Part shown: positions 1 to 5,044 of the stretch, in pieces | Numbering within the stretch: position 1 is the first letter of the stretch | Layout of the letters: each line of letters begins with the position of its first letter | DNA from: Phycisphaerae bacterium | Lineage (GTDB): Bacteria > Planctomycetota > Phycisphaerae > SM23-33 | Assembly (NCBI GenBank): GCA_030628445.1 | Contig: DAOVQV010000128.1 | Location: 1 to 5,159, forward strand | Reading direction: 5' to 3' | Length of the DNA: 5,159 nt | The notes under the pieces: model-generated | What the model saw: only the letters and a program-made list of their open reading frames with translations | Told to the model about the DNA's origin: nothing | Database searches by the model: none | Program-made: the position numbers and the translations under genes

Positions 1-318
1 CGTGGGGGTATCGGTTTTTCCCGCAAAGAGGAAGGCGACGAGCAAAGAATGAAAACCGCTATAGAAAGCGCCTTAAAACGAACCTTCCGCCCTGAGCTAC
101 TCAACAGGATAGATGATGTCATTATATTCCACCCTCTAACTGAGGAGCACTTGAAGAGCATCGTTGACTTGCTTATCCATGAGGTAGAACGAAGGTTGGC
201 TGAGCATGGTATTAAGCTTGAAGTGAATGAAGAGGCCAAAGCCTGGTTAGCTCAGAGGGGCTATGATCCTGTATATGGAGCTCGCCCCGGCCGTCGCCGA
301 CCGCGCCGCCGACGGTAG
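1..318 (+). CDS. clpC: ClpC-type AAA+ ATPase, C-terminal fragment (cut at both ends)
   Basis: This is part of a Clp/Hsp100 unfoldase, the hexameric ATPase that unfolds proteins and, in the ClpC case, feeds them to ClpP in the cytoplasm. The frame is open from base 1 with no start, so the 5' part lies outside the window. The translated piece has the signature FRPELLNRID (bases 88-117) and ends in GYDPVYGARP (bases 259-288), the start of the sensor-2 region of the second AAA+ domain's small subdomain. MK and LKRTFRPE in this context fit ClpC better than ClpB. After GARP the homology stops: the family continues with LRR and a few dozen more residues, but here an arginine-rich read-through runs to a TAG at 316-318. 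Those last ten codons belong to the ispH DNA read in the wrong frame. Base composition and codons differ clearly from everything to the right. Family assignment is firm; ClpC over ClpB is likely. Confidence 0.85.
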   Translation, partial: RGGIGFSRKEEGDEQRMKTAIESALKRTFRPELLNRIDDVIIFHPLTEEHLKSIVDLLIHEVERRLAEHGIKLEVNEEAKAWLAQRGYDPVYGARPGRRRPRRRR

Positions 319-1270
319 GAAGCTGCACCTGCTGGGAGAGATTATCCACAACCCCTGGGTGAACGAGTATTTCAGGCAGCGGGGGGTGAGAATCCTGACC
401 GAAGCCCAGCGCCGCCGGCTCAGCGACACCATCGGACGCGAGGACTGTGCGGTGATTCCAGCCTTTGGCGTTCCGCTTGAGATTGAGCGGGAGCTCGCCC
501 AGCTTGGCTGCGAGATTGTGGACACTTCCTGTGGCGACGTGCGCCGCCTTTGGCGGTGGGCCGAGCAGGCCGTGCGGGACGGATATGCGGTCTTGATCTA
601 CGGCCGCGCACGTCACGACGAGACGGTGGTCACCAAGTCGCGTCTGGCGGCGGCCCGCGGGAAGTACCTGGTCGTCGGTAACCTGGATGATGCCGGAACT
701 TTCTGCCGGATGATCACGCGCCAGCTCGATCCGGCCGGATTCGTCCAGGAATTCGGGCCGGAGGCGACCAATGCTCAGACCATCGAGCCTTTCGAGCACC
801 TTGCCCAGGTCAGCCAGACAACCATGCTGTACGCCGAGACGATGGAACTGCGGGAGCGGATTCGGACCGTCTTCGCCAAGCGGTTCGGCCGGGAGGATCT
901 TACCGACAGGTTGCTGTTCCATCCCACGGTATGCCGCGCCACACAACAGCGCCAGTCGGCGGCGGTGGAGCTGTGCAGCAGCGGGCCGGACCTGGCGATC
1001 GTCGTGGGGGGGTTTAGCTCGTCGAACACGCAGCACCTTTACGAGCTGGCGTGCGGGTATGTTCCGGCGTACCTGATCGAAGACGCCGATGCGATCCGTT
1101 CCGGGTCCGAGCTGCTGGGTTTTGGTCCGGCCCTGGGCACACCGACGCTGCTGAGCGACTGGCTTCCTTCCCGCCGGCCTGTCCGCATCGCCGTCCTCGC
1201 CGGGGCGTCGTGTCCGGAGATTGTGGTCGGTCAAGTCCTCCAGCGCCTGGCGTCGTTCCTATCCCGATAA
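263..1270 (+). CDS. ispH: 4-hydroxy-3-methylbut-2-enyl diphosphate reductase (IspH/LytB), N-terminus missing
   Basis: IspH is the cytoplasmic iron-sulfur enzyme that makes IPP and DMAPP in the last step of the MEP isoprenoid pathway. Counting from the ATG at 263, visible family marks are an IHN (28-30), the second cluster cysteine in DTSC (Cys90), His118 and Glu120 in RHDE (matching catalytic His124/Glu126 of the E. coli enzyme), SQTT (184-187), the third cluster cysteine in PTVC (Cys224), SSSN (252-255) and AGAS (313-316). The first cluster cysteine, normally in an N-terminal GFCxGV motif, is absent because roughly the first 20-25 residues are missing. The ATG at 263 and the following few codons come from the clpC side, so this start is not native even though AGAGGGG lies just upstream. 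As it stands the product should be inactive. The 3' end is intact (TAA) and converges on accA with a 70-base gap. Confidence 0.88.
   Translation: MILYMELAPAVADRAADGRKLHLLGEIIHNPWVNEYFRQRGVRILTEAQRRRLSDTIGREDCAVIPAFGVPLEIERELAQLGCEIVDTSCGDVRRLWRWAEQAVRDGYAVLIYGRARHDETVVTKSRLAAARGKYLVVGNLDDAGTFCRMITRQLDPAGFVQEFGPEATNAQTIEPFEHLAQVSQTTMLYAETMELRERIRTVFAKRFGREDLTDRLLFHPTVCRATQQRQSAAVELCSSGPDLAIVVGGFSSSNTQHLYELACGYVPAYLIEDADAIRSGSELLGFGPALGTPTLLSDWLPSRRPVRIAVLAGASCPEIVVGQVLQRLASFLSR
273..290. other. Junction between clpC-derived and ispH-derived DNA
   Basis: ClpC homology in frame 1 ends at about base 288 and IspH-like homology in frame 2 is already present by about base 290. The sequence GAGCTCGCCCC (278-288) can encode both the GARP of ClpC and the E-L-A-P of IspH, so it could be a shared overlap of up to about 11 bases. 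GC content and codon choice change abruptly here. The exact breakpoint within the overlap cannot be fixed. A short-overlap chimera is the preferred reading. It also contains the SacI hexamer GAGCTC, so a ligation artefact is another option. Confidence 0.75.
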
Positions 1271-1340
1271 TGCAGTTGTGAAGCTTCTTGTTCAGGGAAG
1301 GACTTGTGGGGGGGCTTGGATCAGCGGTGGGGAAGTGGCG

Positions 1341-2354
1341 CTACTGGGGGGCGGAGGCGGCCTGAAGGGTGTGGCGCTGAACCTTACCCATTCGCCGCCA
1401 GCGATCGTAGCGCTCTTGCAGTAGTTGCTCGATTGGGATCCTCTTGAGCCGGCGCAATGTGCCCGCGACGTAGCGTTCCAAGTTACCGGCCGCCTCCGTC
1501 GGGTTGCGATGGGCGCCGCCCAGCGGCTCGGTGATGATGTCGTCGATTATATCGAACTGCTTGAGGTCCTTGGCGGTGATCTTCATGGCTTTGGCGGCCT
1601 CGGGCGCTTTTTCGCCCGTGCGCCAAAGGATAGCTGCGCAACCCTCCGGTGTGATGACCGAATAGTAGGCGTACTGGAGCATGGCGATCCGATCCGCAAC
1701 GCCCCCGACGGCCAGAGCGCCGCCGGATCCGCCTTCCCCGATAATGATGCAGAGGATCGGTGTCCTCAGGCGAGACATCTCCAGCAGGTTCTGAGCGATC
1801 GCCTCGGCGACGCCGCGCTCTTCAGAGCCGATCCCCGGATAGGCGCCCGTCGTGTCGATCAGCGATACGACGGGCAGCTTGAACTTCTCAGCCAGCTTCA
1901 TCACGCGCAGGGCCTTGCGATACCCTTCCGGGTGCGGGAGGCCGAAATTACAGGCGATCTTCTCGTTCGTGTCCCTGCCCTTGTGGGTGCCCAGAACGAC
2001 CACCTTCTCCTGCCCGATGCGCCCCAGGCCGCACGGCAAGGCCTTATCGTCTGCGAATCGCCTATCGCCGTGGAGCGTGACGAAGTTCTTGACGATTCGG
2101 TTGATGTAATCCCCCGCCAGCGGGCGTTGGGGGTGGCGGGCGACCTGGACCGTCTCCCATGGCGTGAGGTTGTCATAGATCTTCCGCAGCAGCGAGACGT
2201 ACTCGGCCCGTTCGCGGCGGATCTCGGCGGAGTGGTCCCGGCCGTTTTCGACCTGGTCGGCCTCCAGGTCCGCGATGGTTCCCTGCTTGCGGAGGATGGG
2301 CTTTTCGAAGGGTAGCTGGTACCCGTTCGCTGCGCCGTTGTTTTGCTTGGCCAT
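1341..2354 (-). CDS. accA: Acetyl-CoA carboxylase carboxyltransferase subunit alpha
   Basis: AccA pairs with AccD to move the carboxyl group from carboxybiotin to acetyl-CoA, giving malonyl-CoA for fatty acid synthesis in the cytoplasm. The 337-residue protein has the crotonase-like carboxyltransferase features of the family: GDRRFADD (96-103), DTTGAYPGIGSEERG (167-181), the glycine-rich oxyanion-hole stretch GEGGSGGALA (207-216), and YYSVITPEGCAAILW (230-244). E. coli AccA is 319 residues; the excess is split between a short N-terminal extension before the usual FExPI start and a slightly longer basic C-terminal tail. The ATG at 2354 is well supported because an in-frame TAG lies nine bases upstream (2361-2363). 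No good Shine-Dalgarno sequence sits at the normal distance; GGGAGG is about 22 bases away. It is divergent from tyrA. No accD is in view, so the two subunits are encoded apart in this genome or accD lies outside the window. Confidence 0.96.
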   Translation of the reverse strand: MAKQNNGAANGYQLPFEKPILRKQGTIADLEADQVENGRDHSAEIRRERAEYVSLLRKIYDNLTPWETVQVARHPQRPLAGDYINRIVKNFVTLHGDRRFADDKALPCGLGRIGQEKVVVLGTHKGRDTNEKIACNFGLPHPEGYRKALRVMKLAEKFKLPVVSLIDTTGAYPGIGSEERGVAEAIAQNLLEMSRLRTPILCIIIGEGGSGGALAVGGVADRIAMLQYAYYSVITPEGCAAILWRTGEKAPEAAKAMKITAKDLKQFDIIDDIITEPLGGAHRNPTEAAGNLERYVAGTLRRLKRIPIEQLLQERYDRWRRMGKVQRHTLQAASAPQ

Positions 2355-2512
2355 AAGCTGCTATCCGCGAAGCAGGCCTCCCTGCCCCCCGTGCGATTTG
2401 CCTGTTCATACGCAACAGCGGACGCCTGCGGCGCCCGCGCAACCACCCTACCGGCGGGTGCGGGCGGATTGCAAGTGAAATCTCAGGCGCTTCTGGGGCG
2501 CATTACCGGGGA

Positions 2513-2541
2513 TTGACCAGTCCGGCGGGCGATGATAAGCT
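2513..2541 (+). promoter_or_regulatory. Possible tyrA promoter, nearly leaderless transcript
   Basis: TTGACC (2513-2518) matches five of six bases of the -35 consensus. Seventeen bases later TAAGCT (2536-2541) matches the -10 box only at three positions. Transcription from it would start about 5-7 bases before the tyrA ATG at 2554, which would fit the lack of a recognisable Shine-Dalgarno sequence in front of tyrA. The weak -10 keeps this tentative. Confidence 0.28.
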
Positions 2542-2553
2542 CGCTCGACAGCT

Positions 2554-3435
2554 ATGGCTACGAGTCGGTTGGAACACATTACGATCATCGGCGTGGGCCT
2601 GCTGGGCGGGTCGGTGGCCCTGGCGGTGAAGGCTCTGGACGCGGAAGTGCGGATCGCCGGCGTTGGTCGGCGCAGAGTGAGTCTGGATAAGGCCCTGGAC
2701 GTCGGCGCGATTGACACCGCCCATCTGGACGCGGCCGAAGTGGGGCACCGTAGCGACCTGGTGATACTGGCGACGCCGGTTGGGGCGTTCGCCAAGCATC
2801 TGCGCACCATCGCGCCGCTGCTGAAGCCCAAGGCGATCGTCACCGACGTCGGTTCTACCAAGTCCATGGTCGTCCGCCAGGCGGCCGGGATCTTAGGCCG
2901 ATCGGGCCGGTTCGTAGGGAGCCATCCCATGGCCGGGTCCGAGCGCAAGGGCGTGGCGTTCGCGCGGGCAGACCTTTTTGGGGGAGCCACTTGCATCCTG
3001 ACGCCGACTTCATCCACCCCGCCGAGTGTGACGCGGCGGCTGAAGCGATTCTGGTCGCAGCTGGGAATGACGGTCCGTCAGATGACCCCAGGCGCCCACG
3101 ACAAGGCGATGGCGAGGATATCTCACTTCCCGCACGTCCTGGCCGGGTTGCTGATGCTCCTGCCTGACAAGGCCGACCTCGAGGTGGCCGCCACGGGCTT
3201 TCGCGACACGACGCGACTGGCGAGCGGGGATCCGGAGATGTGGCGGGATATCCTGCTGACCAACCGCAAGGCGATCTTGGCCGGGATCGACGCCTTCGAC
3301 GAACAGCTGATGCATCTGCGGGACCTGCTGATCCGGGCCGACGCGCCCGGGGTCGAAAAATTCCTCACCGCCGCCAAGAGGCGCCGCGACGCGACCGTGG
3401 CCAAGCTCCTTCCCGATCTGTCCACCTCTGAATGA
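2554..3435 (+). CDS. tyrA: Prephenate/arogenate dehydrogenase (TyrA family)
   Basis: TyrA-type dehydrogenases oxidatively decarboxylate prephenate or arogenate in tyrosine synthesis. The 293-residue protein starts with a Rossmann fold carrying GVGLLGGS (13-20). It continues with DVGSTK (98-103), SHPMAG (123-128, with the catalytic histidine of the family at 124), ISHFPHVLA (189-197), and GFRDTTRLASGDPEMW (215-230), whose arginines bind the substrate side chain. At the end of the second beta strand it reads AGVGRRR (35-41), without the aspartate typical of NAD-specific enzymes. The Synechocystis arogenate dehydrogenase has a Ser-Arg pair there for NADP, so NADP use is plausible but inferred. 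There is no fused chorismate mutase or ACT domain, and the length fits the single-domain class. The ATG at 2554 sits at the family's usual distance from the glycine motif. It converges on the DUF167 gene with 17 bases between stops. Substrate choice cannot be read from the sequence. Confidence 0.93.
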   Translation: MATSRLEHITIIGVGLLGGSVALAVKALDAEVRIAGVGRRRVSLDKALDVGAIDTAHLDAAEVGHRSDLVILATPVGAFAKHLRTIAPLLKPKAIVTDVGSTKSMVVRQAAGILGRSGRFVGSHPMAGSERKGVAFARADLFGGATCILTPTSSTPPSVTRRLKRFWSQLGMTVRQMTPGAHDKAMARISHFPHVLAGLLMLLPDKADLEVAATGFRDTTRLASGDPEMWRDILLTNRKAILAGIDAFDEQLMHLRDLLIRADAPGVEKFLTAAKRRRDATVAKLLPDLSTSE

Positions 3436-3452
3436 TCCGGCCGCCTGGTCGG

Positions 3453-3758
3453 TCATATTTCCGCAAGGCGCCGCCGCAGTTGTTGAACCGAAAGACCGGC
3501 GAAGCAAAACTCTTTGGCAGCGCTGGTCCGCCCGGAGACCAGCTGGATATCTCGCGGGCTTATGCCCAGGGCTTCAGCGAGTATTTGAGCGATGGCGACA
3601 TTTGCCTCCCCGCGCTGGGGAGGCGCTGTCGTGGTGATCTTCAGGGCATCACCGAGGACGGCGGCGATGCGGTCCCGCGAGGAGCCCGGTACGACCTTGA
3701 CCGCGATGACCGCGCCGCCGTCGGTGTCGCGAATGTCGATTCTGTCGATGTGATCCAT
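3453..3758 (-). CDS. DUF167 (YggU/UPF0235) family protein
   Basis: This is a 101-residue protein of the DUF167 family, small cytoplasmic proteins conserved across bacteria, archaea and eukaryotes with no settled function. Family marks are VKVVPGSSRDRI (20-31), TAPPQRGEANVAI (44-56) and VSGRTSAAKEF (74-84). The frame stays open upstream to 4241, but that extension is arginine-rich shadow of leuD. The ATG at 3758 is chosen because family members begin shortly before the V-x-PG-(S/A) strand, as here. Only a weak GAAAG precedes it, so the start is likely rather than proven. It lies 80 bases downstream of leuD on the same strand and is probably cotranscribed with it; nothing in the sequence links it functionally to leucine synthesis. 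Confidence 0.88.
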   Translation of the reverse strand: MDHIDRIDIRDTDGGAVIAVKVVPGSSRDRIAAVLGDALKITTTAPPQRGEANVAIAQILAEALGISPRDIQLVSGRTSAAKEFCFAGLSVQQLRRRLAEI

Positions 3759-3782
3759 TGATTCTTTCGGATGACTTACCCG

Positions 3783-3835
3783 CCGGCGCGAACTTGTCCC
3801 GTTGGGACTCAGCGGACAATCTCCCTTGGCGCCGG
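3783..3835 (-). other. Structured spacer between leuD and the DUF167 gene
   Basis: The 80-base gap contains a perfect 7-bp outer inverted repeat, CCGGCGC (3783-3789) with GCGCCGG (3829-3835). Inside it is a 5-bp hairpin, GTCCC/GGGAC (3796-3800 and 3804-3808), with a three-base loop. A 6-bp alternative, TTGTCC/GGACAA (3794-3799 and 3814-3819), uses the same bases and excludes the first. No U-tract follows on the minus strand, so it is not a standard terminator. It could be an mRNA-processing or stability element between the two genes, or simply a by-product of GC-rich sequence. Confidence 0.4.
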
Positions 3836-3838
3836 GCT

Positions 3839-4396
3839 CTACAGCATTCCCGTTTGCTTGGCGTAGTTGAAGATCCCGCCGGCGGCGACGATTTGTGCGG
3901 CGTCGCCGAGGTCGTTGAGCTTGTGTTCGCACCCCGCCGCGATGTCTGTCAGGACGTAGGACCCCAGATCGATCTGGACCTCGTTGCCGGTTCTGATGGT
4001 CTCGATCAGGCGCTGCCGGGTCTCGAGGGGGATCAGGTATCCGCCGTTGATGCTGTTTCGATAGAAGATCCGGGCGTAGCTTTCGGCGACGACGACGGCG
4101 CAGCCTGCCTCGGCGATCGCCAGGGGGGCGTGCTCCCGTGAGCTGCCGCACCCGAAGTTCCGCCCGGCGATTATCACGGCGTATCGGGTCTTGAATTGGC
4201 CGTCTTCGACGAAGCGCACGTTCCCGTCGGGCAGGCCGCAAGAGCTAGGCGGCACACCGGACAGTGCATAGCGGCCGAAATACTTGCGCTCCTGGGGGTC
4301 GGCGGGGTTATAGCTTAGCATCTCGGCGGGGATTATCTGGTCCGTGTCGATGTTGTCGCCCAGCACGAACGCCAGACCGCGAATAACCTTTTCCAT
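3839..4396 (-). CDS. leuD: 3-isopropylmalate dehydratase small subunit
   Basis: LeuD is the swivel-domain subunit that, with the iron-sulfur subunit LeuC, isomerises 2-isopropylmalate to 3-isopropylmalate in leucine synthesis. The 185-residue protein has GDNIDTDQIIPAEML (13-27), GRNFGCGSSREHAP (78-91), which is the signature loop of aconitase-family small subunits, AESYARIFYRNSINGG (104-119) and the C-terminal AGGIFNYAKQTGML (172-185). Between the first two blocks there is a longer segment (about 30-68) ending in RFVEDGQFKTRY. This resembles the plant plastid small subunits more than the short archaeal-type LeuD. A homoaconitase small subunit cannot be fully excluded. The ATG at 4396 is preceded by AAGGA with a nine-base spacer. 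leuC is not in the window. The gene heads a probable two-gene unit with the DUF167 gene and has a long structured upstream region. Confidence 0.92.
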   Translation of the reverse strand: MEKVIRGLAFVLGDNIDTDQIIPAEMLSYNPADPQERKYFGRYALSGVPPSSCGLPDGNVRFVEDGQFKTRYAVIIAGRNFGCGSSREHAPLAIAEAGCAVVVAESYARIFYRNSINGGYLIPLETRQRLIETIRTGNEVQIDLGSYVLTDIAAGCEHKLNDLGDAAQIVAAGGIFNYAKQTGML

Positions 4397-4399
4397 TGG

Positions 4400-4427
4400 C
4401 TCCCGTCCTTTCCGCAGGTCCGCGGAA
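4400..4427 (-). promoter_or_regulatory. leuD ribosome binding site with an abutting hairpin
   Basis: On the minus strand AAGGA (4410-4406) precedes the leuD ATG with a nine-base spacer, and GGGAG (4404-4400) lies three bases from the ATG. A hairpin with a perfect 6-bp stem, UUCCGC/GCGGAA, and loop GGACCU occupies 4427-4410, so its last base is the first A of AAGGA. A structure this close to the Shine-Dalgarno sequence could influence ribosome access. The binding site is clear; regulation is inferred. Confidence 0.5.
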
Positions 4428-4533
4428 CACTAACATATCAACATACCGCCGGTTAGCGCGCCCGGATAGATAAAACGGGGCTGATGAGTTTAGGTCCTTT
4501 GTTGTTCGGCACGGATCTATGAGCGGAAAATAA

Positions 4534-4571
4534 GGGCGACACCCAGGCGGAGGGAGACCTTGGCATCGCCC
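4534..4571 (-). ncRNA. Hairpin B of a twin pair with loop CUCCCUCC
   Basis: On the minus strand the arms 4571-4557 and 4548-4534 form 14 of 15 pairs with one A-G mismatch and enclose the 8-base loop CUCCCUCC (4556-4549). Three of the pairs are G-U on this strand and would be A-C mismatches on the other, so the hairpin is much better as a minus-strand RNA. The loop and inner stem match hairpin A 51 bases away, while the outer arms differ in sequence yet still pair. I do not recognise it as a known RNA family. Confidence 0.5.
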
Positions 4572-4611
4572 CGATAGCCGCAACCCTGATGATGCAGGTG
4601 GAGGGAGACCT
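4545..4611. repeat. Two direct copies of AGGYGGAGGGAGACCT
   Basis: The 16-base sequence occurs at 4545-4560 and 4596-4611 with a single difference (C or T at the fourth position), 51 bases apart. The copies cover the 3' arms, loops and inner 5' arms of the twin hairpins. No third copy was seen in the window. The repeat could come from duplication of one hairpin followed by divergence of its outer arms. Confidence 0.7.
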
Positions 4612-4616
4612 ACATC
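4591..4616 (-). ncRNA. Hairpin A of a twin pair with loop CUCCCUCC
   Basis: On the minus strand GAUGUAGGU (4616-4608) pairs with ACCUGCAUC (4599-4591) over nine positions, including one U-G pair, around the loop CUCCCUCC (4607-4600). It is transcribed before hairpin B and separated from it by 19 bases. The loop contains CCUCC, the core of the anti-Shine-Dalgarno sequence, and CUCCC, complementary to the GGGAG before the leuD ATG. C-rich loops of this kind are known in small RNAs that bind Shine-Dalgarno sequences; here that role is only inferred. Confidence 0.5.
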
Positions 4617-4654
4617 GTTACAAGGGTGCAGCGGACAACCTATCGAAGGTACAT

Positions 4655-4732
4655 GTCGGAGCTATGGCTTTTAAAACTTTAGCCGATTACAGGAGTTTTT
4701 TGCCGTCCTTTTTTAGTTTATGTAGCCCCGAC
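4655..4732 (-). ncRNA. Long-range 10-bp helix enclosing A-rich loops
   Basis: On the minus strand GUCGGGGCUA (4732-4723) pairs with UAGCUCCGAC (4664-4655) over ten positions with one G-U pair; on the plus strand that pair is an A-C mismatch. The enclosed 58 bases hold two short stems, AGGA/UCCU (4709-4706 and 4694-4691) and GGCU/AGCC (4684-4681 and 4669-4666), separated by A-runs, giving a possible three-way junction. This shape recalls riboswitch or leader folds, but no known class is recognised. Confidence 0.4.
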
Positions 4733-4806
4733 CTACGACTTGCTCCTGCAATTTGTGCGACAGACGGCGAGGCGCCGCGCTCGCCGCCCTTTGCTTTTGG
4801 TTACAT

Positions 4807-4812
4807 ATTATC
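4807..4812 (-). promoter_or_regulatory. Possible -10 box for a leuD leader or small RNA
   Basis: GATAAT on the minus strand matches five of six bases of the -10 consensus and lies just upstream of the structured stretch. Only CCGACC, 18 bases further upstream, can serve as -35, with three of six matches. Position and strand fit a start for a roughly 400-base leuD leader, but the evidence is thin. Confidence 0.25.
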
Positions 4813-4918
4813 CGTGATGCCGTGGCGCCCGGTCGGAAACAACCCAAACGCGGCGCCTGCCACGACCCACGTCCGCCCGGAGACGCCGGGAAAAGGAACT
4901 CACATCCCTTGAGCTACG

Positions 4919-4949
4919 AAAAGTCGGCGTCTTTTAGACGGCATACGAC
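4919..4949 (-). terminator. Candidate intrinsic terminator of nrdJ
   Basis: On the minus strand GUCG (4949-4946) pairs with CGAC (4926-4923) and, inside an asymmetric internal loop, CGUCU (4940-4936) pairs with AGACG (4932-4928) around AAA. UUUU (4922-4919) follows directly. A stronger hairpin, ACAGGCG/CGCCUGU with three more pairs past a bulge (4976-4950), sits just upstream. Together they lie about 70-125 bases after the nrdJ stop. The U-tract is short, so efficiency is uncertain. Confidence 0.42.
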
Positions 4950-5044
4950 ACAGGCGACCGTCCTTGGTGCGCCTGTCCGGCCTTGTCTGTGCAGATGTAT
5001 CGTCTTTGGGTCTCGCCGACGGACTATCTCCGCCAGTGCAGCGC

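Larger units (their letters stand above)
4397..5044 (-). other. 648-base gap between nrdJ and leuD, no protein gene, rich in potential RNA structure
   Basis: No frame here shows a recognisable protein; the two plus-strand open frames (4589-4912, 4753-5076) have no family resemblance and the second runs antisense into nrdJ. Composition is uneven, with A/T-rich stretches (about 4665-4722) unlike the flanking genes. I found no tRNA, tmRNA, RNase P or SRP RNA signature. Going along the minus strand after the nrdJ stop, it holds a hairpin (4976-4950), a terminator candidate (4949-4919), a perfect 7-bp hairpin with an 8-base loop (4786-4765), a long-range helix (4732-4655), twin hairpins (4616-4591 and 4571-4534) and the hairpin at the leuD ribosome site. 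It could be a long leuD leader, an independent small RNA, or both. Confidence 0.6.

Noticed and set aside
212..1234. Long minus-strand open frame across the junction and ispH
   Set aside because: Antisense shadow of ispH with no family resemblance.
1280..1287. GAAGCTTC palindrome between ispH and accA as a bidirectional terminator
   Set aside because: Only an 8-base palindrome with no loop and no proper U-tract on either strand.
1425..2315. Long plus-strand open frame antisense to accA
   Set aside because: Shadow of a GC-rich gene; accA is unmistakable on the other strand.
2444..2460. CACCC/GGGTG hairpin in the accA-tyrA gap as an operator
   Set aside because: Only 5 bp in very GC-rich DNA; not distinguishable from chance.
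3759..4241. N-terminal extension of the DUF167 gene into leuD
   Set aside because: The extension is arginine-rich frame shadow of leuD, while the family domain starts at 3758.
4481..4529. CTGATGAG followed by a 7-bp stem and GAAAA, resembling a hammerhead ribozyme core on the plus strand
   Set aside because: The conserved bases are not properly placed around the second stem, and no flanking stems with a cleavage site could be built.
4695..4714. T-runs on the plus strand as a plus-strand terminator
   Set aside because: No plus-strand gene ends before them and only a 4-bp stem precedes; they read better as A-rich loops of a minus-strand RNA.
4589..4912. Plus-strand open frame of 107 codons in the nrdJ-leuD gap
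   Set aside because: No recognisable domain, no convincing ribosome site, odd composition, and it overlaps the RNA structures.
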